A stretch of DNA of 50,706 nt. It comes from Actinomycetes bacterium (lineage in GTDB: Bacteria > Actinomycetota > Acidimicrobiia > Acidimicrobiales > Palsa-688). The translations under genes were made by a program, and so were the position numbers. The DNA is taken from positions 1-50,706 of the forward strand of contig JAJYMB010000124.1 in NCBI GenBank assembly GCA_021787365.1, read 5' to 3'. Positions 1 through 8,298 of the stretch are shown here, one piece after another. Numbering within the stretch: position 1 is the stretch's first letter; each line of letters starts with the position of its first letter. The notes under the pieces were generated by a model, which was not told where the DNA came from, made no database searches, and saw only the letters and a list, made by a program, of their open reading frames with translations.

Positions 1-1005
1 TCGGAGCACGGCCGGTGTCCAGCCGTCCGGGTCGTGGCCGGCACCAACGGCCTCCTTCCGCCAACGCTCCCGCAGCTCGGCCGTTGCCTCCCCGCCCTTG
101 GCCTTGGCCGCACGGGACTGGTAGGCCGCCAACTGGTAGGCCGCGGCCCGTTCACTGGCGCCGAGCGAGCGGCCCAAGGCCGCTTCTTTCTTACACACAA
201 TCTCGCTGGCGCGCGCCTCGACCTGGGCACGCCGGGCCGAGAAATGCTCCACTAGGCGGGCTGGCACGCCCGTGACCTCGGCCGCCCCGTCCGCATCCAC
301 AGCTCCCCAGTTGACCCCCAGGCGGGCGGCTAGCTCGGCCCGCAGGCACGCTTTGTAGAGCAGCCCGGCAGCCTTTTGCACCTCGTAGACCTCACGGCCG
401 TCGAGGGCCAGCCAAGCTCCGTCGGTGCTCGCCCTCACTTTGGTCGAGACCAGGACATGGGTGTGCAATTGCGGGTCACGGGCGCGTGAAGTGCGGTGAG
501 TGAACGCGGCCGCGACGAAGCCGTCGGTGTCGGCCTGGACGGCGCCGGCGTGGCCTCTCCGGGTGAAGGCTGCGTGGTCTTGGAGGAACTCCAACGCGGC
601 TTCGACGGCAGCGTCATGCCCCGCCCGCACCTGTGCCGAGACGGCGTGTTCGGCCAGTGCCCACAGCAGCGAGACGCTCTTGGGAGGCGAGAAGCTGAGG
701 GCGTACCTGGCCACCTGGCCCACCCCGCCCTGCCTCTCTTTGCCCGCCTCAGCGCCGCCCTTCCCGGCACCGGCGGCGAACGGACGGCCGAGGGCATCTC
801 CTGTAAAAGGGTGACGGCCCTCGCCGAACAGCTTCGACAACTGCTCTGGGCTGACCTCCCCAGCGAGCCCGATGGCACCTGCCCCGCGGCCCAACCAACG
901 CCCCGGCTCCTCGCCGTGGCCGGCGAAATAGTCCTCCCGGCCGAGCCCGACCTCCTCCGCGTAATAGCGCCAACCGTCGGGCGCCATCTTGGCCAGGCCC
1001 ATCAT
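1..1005 (-). CDS. MobF/TrwC-family conjugative relaxase, partial (C-terminus beyond left edge)
   Basis: The reverse strand is open from an ATG at 1005 to the window edge, giving the first 335 residues of a longer protein. It reads as a TrwC-type relaxase, the enzyme that nicks transfer-origin DNA and pilots the strand during conjugation. Visible features: a YY pair at residues 14-15 near the N-terminus (catalytic tyrosines in this family), the stretch ALSFSPPKSVSLLWAL, and DPQLHTHVLV with H181 and H183, fitting the metal-binding histidines. The following DGAWLALDGREVYEVQKAAG is typical of the family. The start is chosen because ATG overlaps the stop of the upstream ORF (AATGATG), suggesting coupling. 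The frame stays open above the ATG, so a longer N-terminus is possible. Helicase or translocase domains would lie off the window. Confidence 0.85.
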   Translation of the reverse strand, partial: MMGLAKMAPDGWRYYAEEVGLGREDYFAGHGEEPGRWLGRGAGAIGLAGEVSPEQLSKLFGEGRHPFTGDALGRPFAAGAGKGGAEAGKERQGGVGQVARYALSFSPPKSVSLLWALAEHAVSAQVRAGHDAAVEAALEFLQDHAAFTRRGHAGAVQADTDGFVAAAFTHRTSRARDPQLHTHVLVSTKVRASTDGAWLALDGREVYEVQKAAGLLYKACLRAELAARLGVNWGAVDADGAAEVTGVPARLVEHFSARRAQVEARASEIVCKKEAALGRSLGASERAAAYQLAAYQSRAAKAKGGEATAELRERWRKEAVGAGHDPDGWTPAVLR

Positions 1006-1358
1006 TTGGGGCTCACCGCGGCCGGTGCCGCTAAGCCGCACCCCAAGGGTGCAGAGGTGTCTATGTAGGACTCGGTCCTTGAGGACGCCGTTTGGTTGAG
1101 GTGGAAGCGCGCGTTGGGGACCTTGTTGGCGGCCAATGCGGCTGCTGTCGTTGGTGGCCAGTCGTGGGTCGGGAGCGAGCCTGTGGCTGTGGCGGTCGGG
1201 GACGGAGGGTAGCTGGGCGAGGTGCCGTCGGAGCTGGCGGTCGCCATGAGGGCTGAGATGCCGGCGGGTGGGCGGATATTGGAACGTCGTTGCGCGGGCG
1301 ACGTAGTGAAGTGAGTGGTGGGAGACGCGCCCAGTGATGGGTGGCGGTCGCGGGTCAT
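1002..1358 (-). CDS. Small ORF between xis and relaxase, unknown function
   Basis: A 118-codon ORF starts with ATG overlapping the stop of the excisionase-like gene (ATGA at 1355-1358) and stops overlapping the relaxase ATG. Overlaps at both ends make a three-gene coupled operon plausible. The product is rich in Pro, Ser, Thr and Ala and has no domain, membrane segment or motif that I recognise. In DNA this rich in GC, open frames of such composition also arise by chance, so the positional argument is the main support. It could be a spacer frame rather than a protein gene. Confidence 0.4.
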   Translation of the reverse strand: MTRDRHPSLGASPTTHFTTSPAQRRSNIRPPAGISALMATASSDGTSPSYPPSPTATATGSLPTHDWPPTTAAALAANKVPNARFHLNQTASSRTESYIDTSAPLGCGLAAPAAVSPK

Positions 1359-1564
1359 GCGTCGCCTCTGGGCGGTTCGAGGATCCGCGCGAGCGCGGCT
1401 TTGGGCACGCGCAAGCTGCGGCCGAAAGCGAGGACCGGCAAGCCGCTACGGCCGCCGGTCGCTCGCCATTGGCGGCACAGCTCGTAGGCGGCGGTACGGC
1501 CAATGCGCAGCACTGCCGCCGCTTCCTCGACGGTCAAGACTTCAGGTAGCTCTTCCAGGTCCAC
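1355..1564 (-). CDS. xis: Excisionase-like helix-turn-helix protein (Xis / HTH_17 type)
   Basis: A 69-residue protein with the pattern LTVEEAAAVLRIGRTAAYELCRQW followed by VLAFGRSLRVPKAALARIL: the winged-helix MerR-like DNA-binding domain found in recombination directionality factors and small regulators of integrative elements. The GTG at 1564 is preferred because a good Shine-Dalgarno (GGAGGT) lies about five bases upstream; an in-frame start at 1609 would add 15 residues and lacks such a site. It is divergent from the integrase and coupled to the ORF leading to the relaxase, so it probably directs excision and may also control the relaxase operon (inference). Confidence 0.75.
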   Translation of the reverse strand: MDLEELPEVLTVEEAAAVLRIGRTAAYELCRQWRATGGRSGLPVLAFGRSLRVPKAALARILEPPRGDA

Positions 1565-1882
1565 GAGGCACCTCCAGATCGCGGTCACCAACTGGCGGCT
1601 GGCCGGCACGACCGGCTATGCCGGGAGCTCGGACGGTGGCGGCGTGCGCACCGTTCAGGTCTCCAACCACGAGGCGACGGGCCGACCGAGCTATTGGCGG
1701 CCTCTTGAACAGGCGCTTTGACGTGGGGCGTCAGACTTTCCTGTCCCTGCCGGTTGCTAACCTCGTCGGTGGCGAACGACCCGCTCAGGCCTCGAGGCTC
1801 TGCCGTGGGCGGCGACGCCACAGGAGCCTCCTCACCATTCGCGATGCGCCGCGGCTCGGCAGCACCGAGCGAGGAGGAGATA
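1565..1882. promoter_or_regulatory. Divergent intergenic region between xis operon and integrase
   Basis: This 318-base stretch separates the leftward xis-relaxase operon from the rightward integrase, so both promoters should lie here. Frames extend through it on both strands but none looks protein-like. A strong Shine-Dalgarno (GAGGAGGAG, 1871-1879) marks the integrase start. I could not pick convincing -35/-10 pairs. Confidence 0.4.
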
Positions 1883-3049
1883 ATGCGGGGGCACCTGTAC
1901 CGCCGAGGTGAAACCTGGACTTACGTCGTCGACGCGGGGCGGGATGCTGCCGGGCGGCGCCGCCAAAAGACCAAGGGCGGGTTCAGGACGAAGAAGGATG
2001 CCCAGCTCGCTCTCAACTCGGTCATGCACGCGTTGCAAGAGGGCGCCTATATCGAACCGACCAAGGTCACGATCGGGGAGTTCCTGCGGGCCACCTGGCT
2101 GCCGGCGGCCAGGGGGACGCTCCGGCCAACCACGTTCTCCTCATACGAGATGCACGTGCGCTGCTACCTGACGCCTGCTTTCGGCCACCTGCAGCTCCAA
2201 CAGCTGACGCCCGCTGCCATCAACGCCTTCTATGGGTCCCTGCGGGAGGGTTTCAACGGCCGCCAGCCCCTGAGCCCTGCATCTATCCGTCGTGTCCACG
2301 CGACACTCCATCGGGCACTCCGCGACGCCGTCCGCTGGCAACTCATAGCGCGCAACCCAGCCACCGGCGCCGACCCCCCAAAAGCGCGCCGACCGGAGAT
2401 GAAGATTTGGACACCAAAGCAGCTGCATAGCTTCTTGGGTGGGGCGTCTGGTGACCGCAACTACGCGCTGTGGCTGTTTTACGTCTTGACGGGCGTCCGC
2501 CGCGGCGAGGCCCTGGCACTGCGGTGGTCCGACACGGACCTACAGGCAGGCAATGTCGTCATCCGGCGCAGCCTTGTCCCAGTGGACCACCGCCTTGTCA
2601 TCGGCGAGCCCAAGACCGACCGGGGGCGGCGCCAGATCAGCCTCGACGCACGGTTGGCCGAGGAGTTGCGGCACCATCGCCGCCGGCAAGCTGAGGAGCA
2701 AGAATTGATAGGACCGGCCTTCCATGACGGAGACTTGGTTTTCGCTCACCCTGACGGCTCGCCGCTACGCCCCGAGCAGGTATCACGGTGGTTCAGCGCT
2801 CTGAGCCAGCGGACGGGGGTACCGGCCATCAGGCTCCATGACCTGAGGCACCTACATGCGACTCTGGCCCTCGCCGCGGGAGTTCCCACCCGTGTGGTGG
2901 CAGACCGGCTCGGGCACGCCACGACGGCGGTGACAGCCGACATCTACCAGCACGTACTCCCAGACCTCGACCGGGAGGCGGCCGACAAGGTCGCGGCTCT
3001 CGTATTCCCACAACCGACGGACGGGCGCGCCATAGAGGTGGACGTGTGA
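1883..3049 (+). CDS. int: Tyrosine recombinase / site-specific integrase
   Basis: A 388-residue phage/ICE-type integrase. The N-terminus (about residues 1-55) resembles an arm-site binding domain (RGETWTYVVDAGRD, then QKTKGGFRTKKDAQ). A SAM-like core-binding domain follows (about 60-165), then the catalytic domain with LTGVRRGEALALRW (first Arg), GEPKTDRGRRQISL (Lys), LHDLRHLHATL (His-x-x-Arg), LGH and the nucleophile in DIYQHVLPD. All expected catalytic residues are present. The start at 1883 is chosen for the GAGGAGGAG ribosome-binding site directly before it; the frame is open further upstream to 1718 but without protein-like sequence. It should catalyse integration and excision at the tRNA-Leu gene just downstream. 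Confidence 0.93.
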   Translation: MRGHLYRRGETWTYVVDAGRDAAGRRRQKTKGGFRTKKDAQLALNSVMHALQEGAYIEPTKVTIGEFLRATWLPAARGTLRPTTFSSYEMHVRCYLTPAFGHLQLQQLTPAAINAFYGSLREGFNGRQPLSPASIRRVHATLHRALRDAVRWQLIARNPATGADPPKARRPEMKIWTPKQLHSFLGGASGDRNYALWLFYVLTGVRRGEALALRWSDTDLQAGNVVIRRSLVPVDHRLVIGEPKTDRGRRQISLDARLAEELRHHRRRQAEEQELIGPAFHDGDLVFAHPDGSPLRPEQVSRWFSALSQRTGVPAIRLHDLRHLHATLALAAGVPTRVVADRLGHATTAVTADIYQHVLPDLDREAADKVAALVFPQPTDGRAIEVDV

Positions 3050-3237
3050 GGGTCCGCGACGTCATCCGCATCCTCGAGGAGGACGGATGGGAAATGGTGC
3101 GCCAGAGAGGCTCACACCGTCAGTACCGCCACCCGAGCAAGCCGGGCAGGGTTACCGTCCCAGGCAACCCGGGCGCTGAATTGAAACCCGATACGCTGGC
3201 CTCGGTCTGGAGGCAAGCCGGCATCCGGAGGGGTTGA
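3046..3237 (+). CDS. hicA: HicA-type mRNA interferase toxin
   Basis: A 63-residue protein with the HicA double-stranded-RNA-binding-like fold: VRDVIRILEEDGWEMVRQRGSHRQYRH, then VTVPGNPGAELKPDTLASVWRQAGI. The His in GSHRQYRH matches the catalytic His of HicA, which cleaves mRNA when not bound by HicB. Translation starts at a GTG that overlaps the integrase stop (GTGTGA), so toxin and integrase are coupled. Its stop lies two bases before the hicB ATG. Length is normal for the family. Probably an addiction module that stabilises the integrated element. Confidence 0.9.
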   Translation: MRVRDVIRILEEDGWEMVRQRGSHRQYRHPSKPGRVTVPGNPGAELKPDTLASVWRQAGIRRG

Positions 3238-3239
3238 CC

Positions 3240-3455
3240 ATGACGGAGTACCTCGTTGTCATCGAGGGCGAAGGCGATGCTTGGTCCGCGTACGCGCCCG
3301 ACCTACCGGGATGCGTGTCCGCGGGCTCCAGCCGCGAGGAAGTCGAGCGGCTGATCCGGGAGGCCATTGCCTTCCACATCGAGGGGATGCTCGAGGACGG
3401 CCTACCGGTCCCGCCACCCTCAGCCAGAGCAGCGATCCTCGTCCAGGTCGCCTGA
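3240..3455 (+). CDS. hicB: HicB-type antitoxin
   Basis: A 71-residue HicB-like protein: EYLVVIEGEGDAWSAYAPDLPGCVSAGSSREEVERLIREAIAFHIEGMLEDG, the partial RNase-H-like fold that binds HicA. The short form lacks a C-terminal DNA-binding domain, so it may neutralise HicA without acting as a classical repressor (inference). The ATG at 3240 is preferred over the TTG two codons earlier because the TTG overlaps the hicA stop. hicA-before-hicB is the common order. Confidence 0.9.
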   Translation: MTEYLVVIEGEGDAWSAYAPDLPGCVSAGSSREEVERLIREAIAFHIEGMLEDGLPVPPPSARAAILVQVA

Positions 3456-3502
3456 CTGCAGCAGCCGCTCAGCGGTCGCTCTCGACCCCGGGCGTCAGCA
3501 GC

Positions 3503-3543
3503 GCTAACGCGTCGGCGGTCCGTTAGCAAACGGTTAGCAAACG
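3503..3543. repeat. Tandem 11-bp repeat next to the attachment site
   Basis: GTTAGCAAACG occurs twice in direct tandem (3522-3532 and 3533-3543), and an inverted partial copy (GCTAAC) sits at 3503-3508. The repeats lie between hicB and the 3' end of tRNA-Leu, where arm-type binding sites of tyrosine integrases are usually found. The repeat is seen; the binding role is inferred. Confidence 0.6.
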
Positions 3544-3600
3544 CCTCGTACACCACCCGGCCCGCCTACGCCGCCAAACCACATAAGACCTGCTCAAAGC

Positions 3601-3688
<88 letters not shown>

Positions 3689-4000
3689 GAGTGGTCCGAC
3701 CAGGCTACCTGAACCGCTGGGGCGTCCTCGGCCGGCTGGCGGCGTCTCTTCGGCCGGCTCGGCTGGCGCTCGGGCCGGGTGCAACGAAAGCGCACCAAGA
3801 AGGGGCTGGACCGCGGCTTCTGGGTGCAGACATGCCTTATTGGTGCACTAGAGCGCTTCTCGGTAGCGCGACGCGCACCGGGAAGACGGAGATGCACCGA
3901 GAAGGTGCGGCGGGGAGCGGCGCTGGCGGGCAGCTTGGGGGCCCCTCGCCTACAGGCTGTACCTAGGCTGAGGCCCTGGCAGGGGTACTATGCGGCCACA
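3689..4000. other. Intergenic region between tRNA-Leu and fhaA
   Basis: About 310 bases holding the promoter region of the leftward tRNA and that of the rightward fhaA operon. Frames run through it, including an upstream extension of fhaA, but show no protein-like sequence. A short inverted repeat, GGTGC/GCACC, lies around 3777-3800. I recognise no RNA gene or riboswitch. Confidence 0.35.
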
Positions 4001-4687
4001 ATGGCCTTGGAGAAGTTCGAGCGGCGACTCGAGCGCTTTGTCGAGGGTGCCTTCGCGAGGATCTTCCGGAGCGGGCTCCAACCCGTCGAGATCGGGAGGC
4101 GCCTCACAAGGGAGATGGACCTGCGCCGAACGGTCGCCCCCAAGGGCGTTCTCACGCCCAACTCGTTCAAGGTGGTCCTTTCGAGCGCTGACCGGGCCAA
4201 GTTCCACCCCATAGAGGAAGAGCTGGCCAAGGAGCTGATCGAAGCGGCACGGGAGCATGCCACACAAGAGGGCTACAGCTTCCTCGGGCCGGTCAGCGTG
4301 ACCATCGAGACCGACGAGACGCTCCGCCACGGGACGCTCCTCGTGGCCGGTGAGCTGGTGCCTGAACAGGGCACATCCACCCTGGTGCTCCCCGACGGCC
4401 GACGGGTCGTCCTCGAGACCGAGACCCTGACCCTGGGCCGGCTCCCCGAATGCGAGCTTGCGCTCGCCGACACGGGCGTCAGCCGCCGTCACGCCGAGCT
4501 CCGCCGGGGCCCGGACGGCACCTGGGTGGTCGCCGACCTCGGCAGCACCAACGGCACCAAGGTGAACGGCATGCGCATCAGCGGCCAACGCGCCCTGGAG
4601 GATGGCGATCAGATCACCGTGGGCTCGACCAGCCTGCGCTTCGAGACGCGGGCGCCGGCGCACCCTGGGCGTGCCCTGGAGAGATAG
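4001..4687 (+). CDS. fhaA: FHA-domain protein FhaA (DUF3662 + FHA)
   Basis: A 228-residue two-domain protein. Residues 1-115 match the FhaA-type N-terminal domain (MALEKFERRLERFVEGAFARIF through VTPNSFKV-like strands and FLGPVSVTIE). A linker leads to a C-terminal FHA domain (about 127-222) with GR, SRRHAEL and LGSTNGTKVNG, the phosphothreonine-binding loops. In mycobacteria FhaA binds phosphorylated partners, including the pseudokinase part of MviN, and tunes peptidoglycan synthesis. The ATG at 4001 fits the conserved family N-terminus. The linker is much shorter than in mycobacterial FhaA. First gene of the growth operon; 133 bases separate it from fhaB. Confidence 0.92.
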   Translation: MALEKFERRLERFVEGAFARIFRSGLQPVEIGRRLTREMDLRRTVAPKGVLTPNSFKVVLSSADRAKFHPIEEELAKELIEAAREHATQEGYSFLGPVSVTIETDETLRHGTLLVAGELVPEQGTSTLVLPDGRRVVLETETLTLGRLPECELALADTGVSRRHAELRRGPDGTWVVADLGSTNGTKVNGMRISGQRALEDGDQITVGSTSLRFETRAPAHPGRALER

Positions 4688-4820
4688 GGCGGCCACCGTG
4701 CCCTGGACGCGGCGAGCTCCACGCCGCCGGCGGCTCGACCCGGTCGTACCCTGGAGGGAGGGTGGCGTCGCCAGGGGCCGGCCCCCCCTTCACGAGCGCT
4801 GAGACGTTAGGTCACAGAAC

Positions 4821-5351
4821 ATGCGAACGCTGCCTGTTATGGCGCTAGTGGCGGCGCCGGCCCTCCGGCTGCTCGAGTACGCCTTCCTGGCCCTGCTCTA
4901 TCTGTTCCTCCTGAGAGTGGTGCGAGCGGTGTGGGTAGAGCTGAAAGAGCCGGTGGCGGCGCAACCAACCCCCGGCGAGCCCGGGCCGGCCTACTCCGAC
5001 GGCAACGGCCAACCAGGCGGGGCAGCCAAGGCGGGCAGGGCTGCCCGGGCGAGCCCCACCAAGCTCGTCGTGGTCGGCCCACGCGCTGACGACGGGGCAG
5101 ACAGCACGGCGATGCTCGGTGACGAGCTCACCATCGGGCGGGCACCGGGGTGCGACCTCGTGCTCGGGGCAGACAACTTCGTGTCCGCTCACCATGCACG
5201 CGTGTTCCGCCGAGGCCAGGAGTACTGGGTCGAGGACCTCGGCTCGACGAATGGTACGTTGTTGAACGACCGGAGGATCTCTACCGCCGTGCCGCTCCGC
5301 AGGGGTGACCGTCTGCAGGTGGGCCGGACGCTCCTGGAACTACAGAAATGA
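4821..5351 (+). CDS. fhaB: Membrane-anchored FHA protein FhaB (FipA-like)
   Basis: A 176-residue protein with one N-terminal membrane helix (about residues 8-32, ALRLLEYAFLALLYLFLLRVV), a charged and Pro/Ala-rich linker, and a C-terminal FHA domain (about 78-174) with LTIGRAPGCDLVL, SAHHARVF and LGSTNGTLLNDRR. This is the FhaB/FipA layout, a phosphothreonine reader at the division site and growth pole. The start could be the ATG at 4821 or the one at 4839 (MALVAAP). The stop overlaps the pstP start (ATGA), so the two are coupled. Confidence 0.92.
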   Translation: MRTLPVMALVAAPALRLLEYAFLALLYLFLLRVVRAVWVELKEPVAAQPTPGEPGPAYSDGNGQPGGAAKAGRAARASPTKLVVVGPRADDGADSTAMLGDELTIGRAPGCDLVLGADNFVSAHHARVFRRGQEYWVEDLGSTNGTLLNDRRISTAVPLRRGDRLQVGRTLLELQK

Positions 5352-6850
5352 GCAAGCTGCTCGTAGGCTCGGCCACCGATGTAGGCCTGGTCCGCTCGAA
5401 CAACCAGGACCAGTTGTTGGTGGCGCCGGGCCTCTACGCCGTCGCCGACGGCATGGGGGGCCACGCCGCAGGAGAGGTGGCCTCCGCCACGGCCGTGAAG
5501 GCGCTCCGGGCGGCCTTCGAGGCGAGCGACCAGCGCTCCGCCGACGCCCTCCGGAACGCCGCTCGGGCCGCCAACCGGGCCGTGTGGGAGCAAGCCCAGT
5601 CCCACCGGGCCATGCACGGAATGGGTACCACGCTGGTTGCCCTGGCCGTCGTGGAGCGCCAAGACGGCACCAATGGCCTAGCCGTAGCGCACATCGGTGA
5701 CTCACGGGTGTACCTGCTTCGCGAGGGGTCCTTCTTGCAGCTCACCGTGGACCACAGCCTGGTCCAGGAACTCGTAGACGACGGCCAGATCAGCCAGGCC
5801 CAGGCGGCAGTTCACCCTCAGCGCCATGTCCTCACGCGTGCGCTCGGCGTCGAGCCCTCCGCCGAGGTCGACCTGCTTGCAGTAGAGCCCCGTCACGGCG
5901 ACCGCTATCTCCTATGCAGCGACGGGCTCCCACGGGAAGTCCCCGATGACGAGATCGCCACCGTCCTCCTCTCTTTCCCCGACCCAAGCGAAGCCGCCAA
6001 GCAGCTCGTGGGGCTCGCCAACTCGCGCGGCGGCAGTGACAACGTCACGGTCGTCGTCGTCGACGTCCGAGCCAACGGGCAGGACCCCGACACACTGATA
6101 ACCCTGAGCCAGCCCATACCGGTGGGTACGAACGGCCAACCGGAAAGCTTCAGCTCTTCTTCGGAGGCCCTCGACGCGAGCGCCCCTCTGGCTGCCGTAG
6201 CCCTGCCCTCGGGCGGGCCCGCCGGCGTCGTCCCCGACGAAGGACCGGTACCTGGCGAACTGCCCCCTCAACCGGCCAGCCAGCTGCCCGCAACCGCCAG
6301 ACCCGTCACCCGCCCCTTCGCCCTTTTCACGTGGCGCGTCGGCGGGTTCGTCGCCGCGGTCTGCTTCGTCGTCGGCGGGGCGATCGGTGCTCTTGCCTGG
6401 TACGCGCGCTCTGCTTACTTCGTCGGGCTCTCGGGCCGCGAGATCACCATTTTCCAGGGTCGCCCGGGAGGAGTGCTGTGGTTCGAACCGACTGTGGCCG
6501 AGCGCACCCGGTACAACTCGTCGTCGGTACTGCCCTCCGTGCTCGTAAAGTTGCGAGCCGGCTACCTCGAGCCGTCGGTCCCGCGAGCAAGGCAGTTCAT
6601 CTCCAACCAGGTAGCAGAGAAAATAGAAGCACAAGGCGAGACACCGGCTTCCGTCCGGGGCGCACCGCGCTCGGCCAAGCACGTCTCCACGCCGAAGAAA
6701 AGCCCCGTCAGTGGGGCCAAAACCCGTCAGCCGTCTGCCCATGGCACCACCGCGACGTCTCCCAGCACCACGGCGCCGGCGAAAAAGGCGTACCCGTCAG
6801 GCCAACCCAAAAAGCGCCTACCAACAAAGCTAGGTGCGGCAACAAAATGA
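5348..6850 (+). CDS. pstP: PP2C-family Ser/Thr phosphatase PstP
   Basis: A 500-residue protein with an N-terminal PP2C domain (about 1-235) holding the metal-binding motifs VRSNNQD, DGMGGHAAGE, GDSRVYLL, CSDGLPREV and GGSDNVTVVVVDV. A Pro/Ala/Ser linker follows, then one membrane helix (about 325-350) and an extracytoplasmic part ending in a Lys/Thr/Pro-rich tail. In actinobacteria this phosphatase reverses PknA/PknB phosphorylation. Start and stop overlap fhaB and the next gene by ATGA, so the operon is tightly coupled. The extracytoplasmic tail is the least conserved-looking part. Confidence 0.95.
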   Translation: MSKLLVGSATDVGLVRSNNQDQLLVAPGLYAVADGMGGHAAGEVASATAVKALRAAFEASDQRSADALRNAARAANRAVWEQAQSHRAMHGMGTTLVALAVVERQDGTNGLAVAHIGDSRVYLLREGSFLQLTVDHSLVQELVDDGQISQAQAAVHPQRHVLTRALGVEPSAEVDLLAVEPRHGDRYLLCSDGLPREVPDDEIATVLLSFPDPSEAAKQLVGLANSRGGSDNVTVVVVDVRANGQDPDTLITLSQPIPVGTNGQPESFSSSSEALDASAPLAAVALPSGGPAGVVPDEGPVPGELPPQPASQLPATARPVTRPFALFTWRVGGFVAAVCFVVGGAIGALAWYARSAYFVGLSGREITIFQGRPGGVLWFEPTVAERTRYNSSSVLPSVLVKLRAGYLEPSVPRARQFISNQVAEKIEAQGETPASVRGAPRSAKHVSTPKKSPVSGAKTRQPSAHGTTATSPSTTAPAKKAYPSGQPKKRLPTKLGAATK

Positions 6851-8298
6851 GCGTGAGCGCTCCGGACGCACCCGTGGCACTCCGGCCCCCGGCCGCCTCC
6901 CCGACACGCAGCGCGCGGAGGCTGGCGTCCCGGCGTGCCGAGCTCGGCATGCTGGTGCTCGTCTATGTACTGGTAACCGGCCTGTACGTCGTAGCGGGGA
7001 TCGGTGCCTCGGGCAAAGTCCCCAAGGACGCCCCGGTTTTCGCGTTGGCCACAGCGCTCCTGCTCGCGGCGGGACATATTGCGCTGCGCCGCCTCGCCCC
7101 CTACGCGTCGTCGGTGTTCTTGCCCTTGGCGGCCCTGCTCAACGGGATCGGCTACGTATTTATCAGCCATCTCGACAGCGCCGAAGGTTCCAACCAGGCT
7201 CTCTGGACGGTGGTCGGGCTGGCATGCCTGATCGTGACCCTGGCGTTGTTCCCACGCGCCATCGACTTCGAGCGCTACCGCTACCTGATCGCGCTGGCCG
7301 GCATCGCACTTTTGCTTCTCCCTCTCGTGCCCCACATCGGGGAAAACATCAATGGGGCGCGGTTGTGGGTACGGGCCGGGCCGCTCAGCTTCCAACCAGA
7401 AGAGTTCGCCAAGATAGCCTTGGCCATTTTCTTCGCTTCGGTCCTCGCCGAGCGCGCCGACCTCCTCGCCGCTGGCACCCGCCGGATCGGCCGTTGGTTG
7501 GTGCTCGAACCACGCTACCTGGCCCCCCTCGCCGCGGCCTGGGGCATGTCCCTCCTCATCTTGCTGGCAGAAGACAACCTAGGCGCTTCGTTCTTGTTCT
7601 TCATGCTGCTCGTGTCGATGCTCTGGATAGCGACGGGCCGCCTCGCCTACTTGGGCCTAGGCGCCGGCCTTTTTGCCGGCGCGGCCGTCTTTGCCCTGGA
7701 TGTCGTCCACCACGCCCAGACCCGGGTCCAAGCTTGGCTCCACCCCTGGGCACACTTTGCCACCTCCGGGTACCAGATAATCGAAGGATGGTTCGGGCTC
7801 GCGGGGGGCGGGATGTGGGGCCTCGGCCCGGGACAGGGCAACCCCCAGGTCATCCCCGAAGCGTCCACCGACTTCATGTTCGCTTCGATCGGGGAACAAA
7901 TCGGCCTCGTCGGCCTCTCTGCCCTCCTCGCCATCTACCTATTGCTGATGGGCTCGGGCCTCAGGGCCGCGGTGCGCTCGGACCGCTCCTTCGGCAAGCT
8001 CCTCGCCACCGGGCTTTCGCTGCTGCTCGTTGTCCAGGTGTTCGTCGTCAGCGGCGGCATCACCCGTGTCATCCCGGTGACCGGCATAGTACTGCCGTTT
8101 GTGTCCTATGGCGGCTCCTCCCTGGTCTCCAGCTATGCCCTCCTTGCCATCCTGATAAGGATTTCAAACGACAACGCCAGCCTCCCGCAGCCCGGGAACG
8201 GCGATAAAGGCGTCTCACCGGCCTTCTCTGGCAAGGACAGCGGCCGTCTCACGGCGGCACCCGAAGAGGCGAGCACAACTGGGAGGCTCCCGTTATGA
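6847..8298 (+). CDS. rodA: SEDS-family peptidoglycan glycosyltransferase (FtsW/RodA)
   Basis: A 483-residue polytopic membrane protein with about ten to twelve hydrophobic segments. SEDS signatures include GARLWVRAGPLSFQPEEFAKIALAIF, LLAEDNLGASFLFFML and, near the C-terminus, TGIVLPFVSYGGSSLVSSYALLAIL. SEDS proteins polymerise lipid II with a partner class B PBP, and pbpA follows at once. The real start is the ATG at 6847 overlapping the pstP stop; the frame is open far upstream inside pstP but does not read as protein there. The place next to pbpA and pknB supports the RodA name over FtsW. Confidence 0.93.
   Translation: MSVSAPDAPVALRPPAASPTRSARRLASRRAELGMLVLVYVLVTGLYVVAGIGASGKVPKDAPVFALATALLLAAGHIALRRLAPYASSVFLPLAALLNGIGYVFISHLDSAEGSNQALWTVVGLACLIVTLALFPRAIDFERYRYLIALAGIALLLLPLVPHIGENINGARLWVRAGPLSFQPEEFAKIALAIFFASVLAERADLLAAGTRRIGRWLVLEPRYLAPLAAAWGMSLLILLAEDNLGASFLFFMLLVSMLWIATGRLAYLGLGAGLFAGAAVFALDVVHHAQTRVQAWLHPWAHFATSGYQIIEGWFGLAGGGMWGLGPGQGNPQVIPEASTDFMFASIGEQIGLVGLSALLAIYLLLMGSGLRAAVRSDRSFGKLLATGLSLLLVVQVFVVSGGITRVIPVTGIVLPFVSYGGSSLVSSYALLAILIRISNDNASLPQPGNGDKGVSPAFSGKDSGRLTAAPEEASTTGRLPL

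Noticed and set aside
3950..4696. 248-codon reverse ORF opposite fhaA
   Set aside because: Antisense shadow of a clear FhaA gene; no domain-like sequence.
5912..6742. 276-codon reverse ORF opposite pstP
   Set aside because: Antisense to a recognised phosphatase; composition is that of complemented GC-rich codons.
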